Of a stretch of DNA of 64,000 nt, positions 59,020 to 64,000 are shown piece by piece. The position numbers and the translations under genes are program-made. Each line of letters opens with the position of its first letter. Positions within the stretch are counted from its first letter, which is position 1. Origin of the DNA: Macquaria australasica (Eukaryota > Chordata > Actinopteri > Centrarchiformes > Percichthyidae); contig SEMN01000093.1 in assembly GCA_005408345.1 (NCBI GenBank), positions 843,820 to 907,819 on the forward strand, written 5' to 3'. The notes below the pieces were generated by a model. It was not told where the DNA came from, made no database searches, and saw nothing but the letters and a program-made list of their open reading frames with translations.

Positions 59020-60478
59020 CTGTAGGAAAACATGGATATCTTGTTAAACTGCAGTTCAATCATCTCAACAACGCTCTACAGCTAATTTTTTTGTACAGTT
59101 ATTAAAATGACAATGTTTTTGCTTTACACGTGAAGAGTTTTATGTGATATAATGCAACAAACAGGTAAACAAACTTACTGAATCAATGTGATTTATTTTA
59201 CATGTTAATTTGCACACATTTAACCTTTTGTATTTCATATAATCTGTGTGTGGTAGTAATAACTGAGCAGATGTAACCAGTTCCACGCTCATCAGGTCAT
59301 CCACACAGACATGTCTATTGTTTGTGAGGAGGAGTCTGAACAAAGATGCCCGGGGCGGCATGTCTGTACCGCATCTGTACTGTAAACACGTTTGCATACA
59401 CACAGACTGGCTTGCCCATAAACAAGAGTTGAAAACACCACATCTTGTAGGTTTTGCAGCATTCTTCCTCTGCAGAAACTGATCAAATACTGAACCAGAA
59501 ACAATGTGCATACAAAAATCAAAATAGCTGATGGATTCATTCCTTCATCTGCCCACAAAAGTAAACACAGAAACAAACGCATGTGTTCTGATTCTGAGTC
59601 TCCGTTAACCATCATTAATCCATCTCCATCTTCCAACTCTTTCTTGAGCAATACAAAGGAAGAGTGGAGGCAAAGTGAAGGAGGCTGTGCACTTTGATTA
59701 GAGGATCGAGGGGCCTAGGAACAGAGGGGGGAGGGCTCCTAAAATACAAGTAGGACATAAAGAGAGGGGTGAAGTGTGGCCTGAGGAGGGGTCGGGTTGG
59801 AATCAGCAGACATAATGTCCTGAGGGGGAGGCCCATTACTGTTTGACAAATACAGTTCTAATCAATACTGATCAATCAGGGTCCACTTACCCTGCCACGG
59901 CAAGCATAATAACAAACTGTCTTTAGCAGCAGGGGAGCACAGGGGTGGACAGGGGTCAAAGCGTCTGTCCTTAAAAAAAGTCAGCAGCATCAGCATGGAT
60001 TTAAGGCTTCGGTTTCACTCCACTTCCCCGAAAATTAAATTAAACTGTAAGTGAAAACTTCCGAACCATGGCAGACTTTGCACCACAGACCCCGGCCTCG
60101 CAGTGACTATAGGTGCGTCAAAACGTCAGCTCACGGAATAAAGTTCAAAAGTGCTCCTGCTTTCTTCTCCTGCAAGTCATTATATTTGTTTTTTACCTAA
60201 AGTTTGACATAAAAAAAACTATTTATGTCAAAGTGACACACTGGCTGCAACACATTACGTCACCAACTGATGGCCATAACGCATACATACAACCAGCGTG
60301 TGGGCTTTCATAGAAATCAATAGGCACGGCTGTTTCGACGCATATTTTGGCATAAATGGGTTTCCACAGAGGCCAGCCGACACCTGACTCACGAGTCACA
60401 GCCACAGACGTTGGCAAAGTGGTCAGAAGCTCAACAACAGGAGTGAAGGGACTCGTAGCTGACACATAGATGGTAAAC

Positions 60479-60504
60479 CACACACACACACACACACACA
60501 CACA
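60479..60504. repeat. (CA)n microsatellite
   Basis: About 13 CA units. Confidence 0.9.
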
Positions 60505-61055
60505 AAAAACTACAACCTCACAAAGTGCCACAGGGTTGAATCATCACCTCTGGGCCACAGGCTCAGCTTAAAATGTTTGGTGTGAGGATCAGAAAGCCGG
60601 TACGTGTGGCTTTGCTGCTGTTCCTGAAATACCTGTATCTGAGAACAAAATCTACAGCAGTTCGTTTTCCTTATGTCACTAAACATGTGGATCTGCAACA
60701 GCATGAACAGCTTGTAAGGTCCACTGGGTCTGATGATTGCCTGATATCACAGTAAAGGTCTCAAGAAATGCCACAGAACACGTTCCACAGAGGATTCATG
60801 AACACCAGGATGAAGACAAATGACCTCTGTGGCCTCCGCAGACACCACATCCAAACATCACTGGACCTTGACGTGGAGCGCAAAGCTGAATTCAGAGCAG
60901 ACGTCCACACGTGCCGGGTGGAAAGTCAATTTGTGTGACCGTGACTCTGGTAAAGTCTGAGAGTCAGTCTGCTGTATATTTAGTCGTGGAGTCATTTTCT
61001 GTGGCTCTGAATCCTGCCAGTCAGAATAACAGCCAGAACACAGTTGGCTTACTCC

Positions 61056-61056
<1 letters not shown>

Positions 61057-61093
<37 letters not shown>
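61057..61093. repeat. (TG)n microsatellite
   Basis: About 18 TG units. Confidence 0.9.
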
Positions 61094-61095
<2 letters not shown>

Positions 61096-61659
61096 ATACA
61101 GTATGTTTGCAGGACAGTAGGACTATGATTTCAGCATAAATAATTCTATAAATAAAAATAAATTCATCTGCTAGGGACGTTTCAGAGAAGACATGCAAAT
61201 CAAAGACAACCCCTACTGATGGGATAAAGAGAGAGTCAGTGTGTGTCTGCAGGCGTGTCTGTGCCTTCACCATCATTGGCATTATGTTGTGATTAAAACA
61301 GGATTACTGTCACAACTCTGATGCATGAATATTTCAGAGCATTTGCTGTGTTAGTACTCCTCCAGAGTTCAGCCTAATCAAGTTTTTACTAACACTGTGT
61401 GTTGAAAAGGTGCATGCTCTTTTCTAGGAAGCTGAAAGGCCGTCACAATATCTGTGCAACACATAATAAATGTTTGTTGATTCATCTAAGACTTTTCATT
61501 TGGGCACCAGATTAACGGAAAAACTTTCATCCACAGTTAACTGACTTTTACTGTCGACTAAAATGTATAAAAACTTTATTAAAACTGTTAGCTTGTCAGT
61601 GTATTTCTAGATAATAGACGTCAATATCAGCAAAAATAAATCAGATAAATGAAAGCTAT

Positions 61660-61945
61660 TTAAATTAGAGCTTAAACAAGTAGTTGATTAATTGCTTAGT
61701 GGATGGACAGAAAATTAAATGGCAACTATTTTGATAGTTGAGGCCATTTTTCAAGCAACATGGCAAACATTTGACGGATCAAAAATGTGAAGATTTGCTT
61801 ATTTTCTCTGTTTAATTTAATTAAACTGACTATTTTTGGGTTTTGGACTGGTGGTCGGACAAAACAAGCTACTGAAAATTGTGATGGGGATTTTTTATTA
61901 ATACATATTGAAAATAATGGTTAGTTGCAACCCTATTTTTAAATA
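61660..61945. repeat. Teleost GATTAATCG-type repeat
   Basis: GAGCTTAAACAAGTAGTTGA, TTAATTGCTTAGTGGATGGA, GGGTTTTGGACTGGTGGTCG and GGTTAGTTGCAACCC, in the order of the other copies in the window. Confidence 0.5.
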
Positions 61946-64000
61946 AAACATCTGGCAATTACCTTCAATCATTTGATCTAGGAATATTATCTTGTTCAAG
62001 AAAATACATGTTTACTTTTGACTTTTTTCCTTCTTGTCACTCTCATCTTTCAAGTGAAAATCTCATTAGAATTGCACACAGCAGTCACTTCATTGTTTTC
62101 TGAATATTGTGTCTATGTTTGCATATCCTATACATATGATGCTGTAGTCCGAAGTGTGTAATGAGTACACATGCTGCAGGAGAGGGAGGGAACCCCCTGC
62201 AGAGAGGGGTGGGCAGCCCCATTCACACTCCAGCACTGGGAGGTGGAGACTGCCACACTTTCATCCCTTTCACATCTTCGTTCCTCTGCATGCCCCTCTG
62301 TCATCCCCCTGTGATTCTCGCCACCTCATCTTATTCAAATTGAAATGGAGCAATGGGGATGTTAGGGCGGAAAAAAAGACCTCGCTTTGCTTCCTTCCTC
62401 TGTGAGTCGCACAAGTGAATAACACGTGGCTCCGTCCCACTGTGAAGATCTTCATTAAGATGAAATCAGGATGGAGTGGGAGGTGTTGCATGAGGGCAAA
62501 CCACTGGAAAAGCAAAATGAAACCAGACAGTGTGCTTCTAAAGTATCCCTGTGTACACTATAATCCAGCTGAGAGTTGCTCTGATCAACATGAGTCAAGA
62601 TTTATTCTAAATATGAGATTGATGATGTGCCTATTCAAATGTTCCAGTATCAATTTGCAAAGTAAGCGTGCCCAGTTTTCATTATGTGACGCACGTAAAT
62701 CAGTATATTATTATTCTCTTGCAACAAGTCAACAAACACCATGTTTACTGCCATCCATCAAAACTGTTTCAGGCTGTAATTATCTACTCAGAGCGTTTTT
62801 GGAAAGAATCTTAAACTCACTGTAAGTGCGTAGGTGCTTGTTCCAACGATTATTTATTAAGACTCATATTTTTAATTATTACTTGCTAAGAAACTGATGA
62901 TTCCACCATGTTAATAATATTCCAATCAGAGCTTCATTGACAGCAAAAAAACAAAAACAATAAACAAACTCAAAATCAGACACTTCTGAGTCCACATGCT
63001 GCATGCTTTAACTCTGGGCAACATAAGAGGAAAATACAGTGATGAAGTCATATGCAATACACAGAGCTCCTTTCACCCAAACCACTTGGAAATGCTGCTG
63101 TAGCTGTTTGATCGCTATGCTGGTGCTGGTTGCCATAGGAACGGGAAGGTGCACCAGCAAAAAAAGACGTATGATGTAGGCGGCGGGCCGCAGGCAATCA
63201 GGACACACAACCTGAGAGCGGAGCAGTAAATAATGAGACACATAACTATAACAATCCACAAAACACGGTTGGTCACTTTGCAGTCTGATGCGTGCCGTCG
63301 CTGCAGCAGACTGCAGCAAAACTCACACACACAACACAGACACAACACGTGCTTTACTGGAATAACTGAACAACTCTAAACTTTGCTCATTCGGTGCTGC
63401 AGTGGATCTTTTTTTCTTTAATTTTACTTTTCTGTCTGTAAAGCGTTCACCCAGCTGTCCTCAGATCTGTTCCTTCTCTCTCTGTGGTTTAATCAGTCTG
63501 TCCATGTCCCCTCGCTCGCTCTCGCTCTCTCGGGCAGGCTACTCGTGACCACGTGCCATGCAAGCATCAAAGCATGTTAGAAGAACGGGCTCTAAACTCT
63601 TCACATGAAAATGCTCAGGGCTGTAAAAGTGCACTCATCAGCAGACTTCCAGCATCTGTTACTTGTTTTTGTTTCCATAGCATAATCCAGTCTAGCAAAT
63701 TCCTTGCATTTTCTATAGACGCTATGTATGGTGAATTAACCAGCCATATGCCAAGCTCCAGAGCCAGCTGTATGGAGAGGCTTTTCAATTACATCTGCAT
63801 AGCTTGAACCTGGTGACAGAGTAAGTAAGGAGGATTAGCAGAGGAGTTTTAAAGGCTAAAGTTTACAGTATGAATGGAAGCTTACGGGTTAAGCAACCAC
63901 AAAACACCCTCCGCCCTTCCTAAATAACGACTTTCTAACAATCTAAGAAAAGGCCCTTAACTCAGTGCTGTTCAGTCTGACAATACATACATTTGTGTTT

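Larger units (their letters stand above)
50364..64000. other. Upstream region of sipa1l3 without a recognised coding gene
   Basis: 13.6 kb. No reading frame on either strand has family resemblance; many frames are low-complexity or short. Most probably 5' non-coding exons, introns and flank of sipa1l3, whose human orthologue has distant 5' exons. Supported contents are listed separately: a GA microsatellite, a candidate UTR exon at 58949-59019, three repeat copies and CA/GT tracts. I see nothing definite in 51.5-54.1, 54.4-56.8 and 62-64 kb. Confidence 0.5.

Overview
The window is nuclear DNA of a teleost fish, probably a percomorph. The genes are split by GT-AG introns. Intergenic and intronic DNA is AT-rich and full of CA/GA/TA microsatellites and of repeat families typical of ray-finned fish. 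Family names for repeats come from recognition of their sequence, not from a database search.

From left to right: (1) 531-3812, plus strand, the last two coding exons of a SIX4/5-class homeobox gene (six5); its SIX domain and homeodomain lie off the left edge. (2) 3813-7694, intergenic, with a broken PIF/Harbinger transposon. (3) 7695-9645, plus strand, a complete three-exon SIX1/2-class homeobox gene (probably six9). (4) 10573-15026, minus strand, a complete seven-exon qpctl (Golgi glutaminyl cyclase), with an L2-like LINE fragment in its first intron. (5) 16575-21836, plus strand, rrm1, the large subunit of ribonucleotide reductase, in only four coding exons, one of them 1,982 bp. (6) 26187-50301, minus strand, the whole coding region of sipa1l3 (RapGAP-PDZ-coiled-coil protein) in 22 exons that join in frame to 1,779 codons. 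(7) 50364-64000, no coding gene recognised; probably 5' non-coding exons, introns and flank of sipa1l3.

The neighbourhood six5 - qpctl - sipa1l3 resembles human chromosome 19q13, where SIX5, QPCTL and SIPA1L3 all lie; rrm1 is at 11p15 in human, so its place here is a fish-lineage arrangement or an interchromosomal move. qpctl and rrm1 are head to head across about 1.5 kb. six9 and qpctl are tail to tail with poly(A) signals about 12 bp apart. rrm1 and sipa1l3 are convergent across 4.3 kb.

No operon, CRISPR array, prokaryotic system or virus was seen. The most unusual points are the intron-poor rrm1, the SIX1/2-class gene kept beside six5, a Pro/Ser insertion inside its SIX domain, the proline-glutamine-valine motif repeats of Six5, and several structured repeats. 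Exon borders were placed by reading splice signals and checking phase by hand; all coding sums are multiples of three.
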